Shown: positions 6,436 to 6,485 of the stretch, in pieces
Numbering within the stretch: the stretch's first letter is position 1
Layout: every line of letters begins with the position of its first letter
Assembly: GCA_023444445.1 (NCBI GenBank)
Contig: JAEXMK010000190.1
Coordinates: forward strand, 1-6,485
DNA from: Pseudomonadota bacterium
GTDB lineage: Bacteria > Pseudomonadota > Alphaproteobacteria > Rhizobiales > Rhizobiaceae
Direction of reading: 5' to 3'
Length of the DNA: 6,485 bases
Notes under the pieces: generated by a model
What the model was told of the DNA's origin: nothing
Database searches by the model: none
What the model saw: the letters and a program-made list of their open reading frames with translations, nothing else
Position numbers and translations under genes: made by a program

Positions 6436-6485
6436 ATACCGGCCTTGAGCCGGTATCCAGCCAGCCCAAGTCTTTGGGCTGAAAA
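6436..6485 (+). repeat. Palindromic intergenic repeat, copy 3 (right part beyond window)
   Basis: Bases 6455-6485 match the first 31 bases of copies 1 and 2 except C to T at 6473, and show the same orientation. The AGCCCAAG hairpin (6463-6470 with 6473-6480) is kept. The left arm differs from copy 2: it is a perfect 8-bp hairpin, ATACCGGC (6436-6443) with GCCGGTAT (6449-6456) around CTTGA. It begins 39 bp after the iolE stop. The hairpin could slow or end transcription after iolE, but no T-run follows, so it is not called an intrinsic terminator. The 39-bp stretch before it shows nothing else recognisable. Confidence 0.8.

Overview
The window looks like a chromosomal segment of a Rhizobiales alphaproteobacterium, most likely the Agrobacterium/Rhizobium lineage. 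The reasons are the high-GC codon use of the main genes (about 60% GC in a hand-counted sample), an RpiR-type regulator next to the inositol genes as described in Sinorhizobium meliloti, a fused two-domain IolC, and several copies of a palindromic intergenic repeat of the kind common in this group. No species assignment is claimed.

Layout: bases 1-605 are a repeat-rich accessory stretch. A small GIY-YIG nuclease gene (120-410, minus strand) lies between two direct copies of a structured repeat (partial copy 1-92; complete copy about 466-599). Next come a regulatory region with a perfect inverted repeat (663-684) and the RpiR/SIS-family repressor gene iolR (727-1542). A leader of about 200 bp holds a good promoter candidate, an imperfect operator match, a hairpin and a possible 48-codon upstream ORF. 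It is followed by three tightly packed genes: iolC (1747-3663, TTG start), iolD (3660-5486, GTG start, 4-nt overlap) and iolE (5488-6396, 1-nt gap). A third, partial repeat copy begins after iolE and runs off the window end.

How the genes work together: iolE, iolD and iolC encode consecutive parts of the myo-inositol catabolic pathway. IolE dehydrates scyllo-inosose (2-keto-myo-inositol), IolD hydrolytically opens the resulting trihydroxycyclohexane-dione ring, and the N-terminal half of IolC phosphorylates 5-dehydro-2-deoxygluconate. The C-terminal half of IolC (DUF2090, TIM-barrel aldolase-like) probably cleaves the phosphorylated product to dihydroxyacetone phosphate and malonate semialdehyde. 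IolR probably represses itself and iolCDE through GGAA-N6-TTCC sites until inositol breakdown products appear. The isomerase gene iolB, which normally follows iolE in rhizobial iolRCDEB clusters, is not in the window; only the start of a repeat element is seen where it would be expected.

The iol genes themselves are a known system. The least explained part is the repeat family: three same-orientation copies, with substitutions confined to predicted unpaired bases and two of the copies bracketing a lower-GC nuclease gene.
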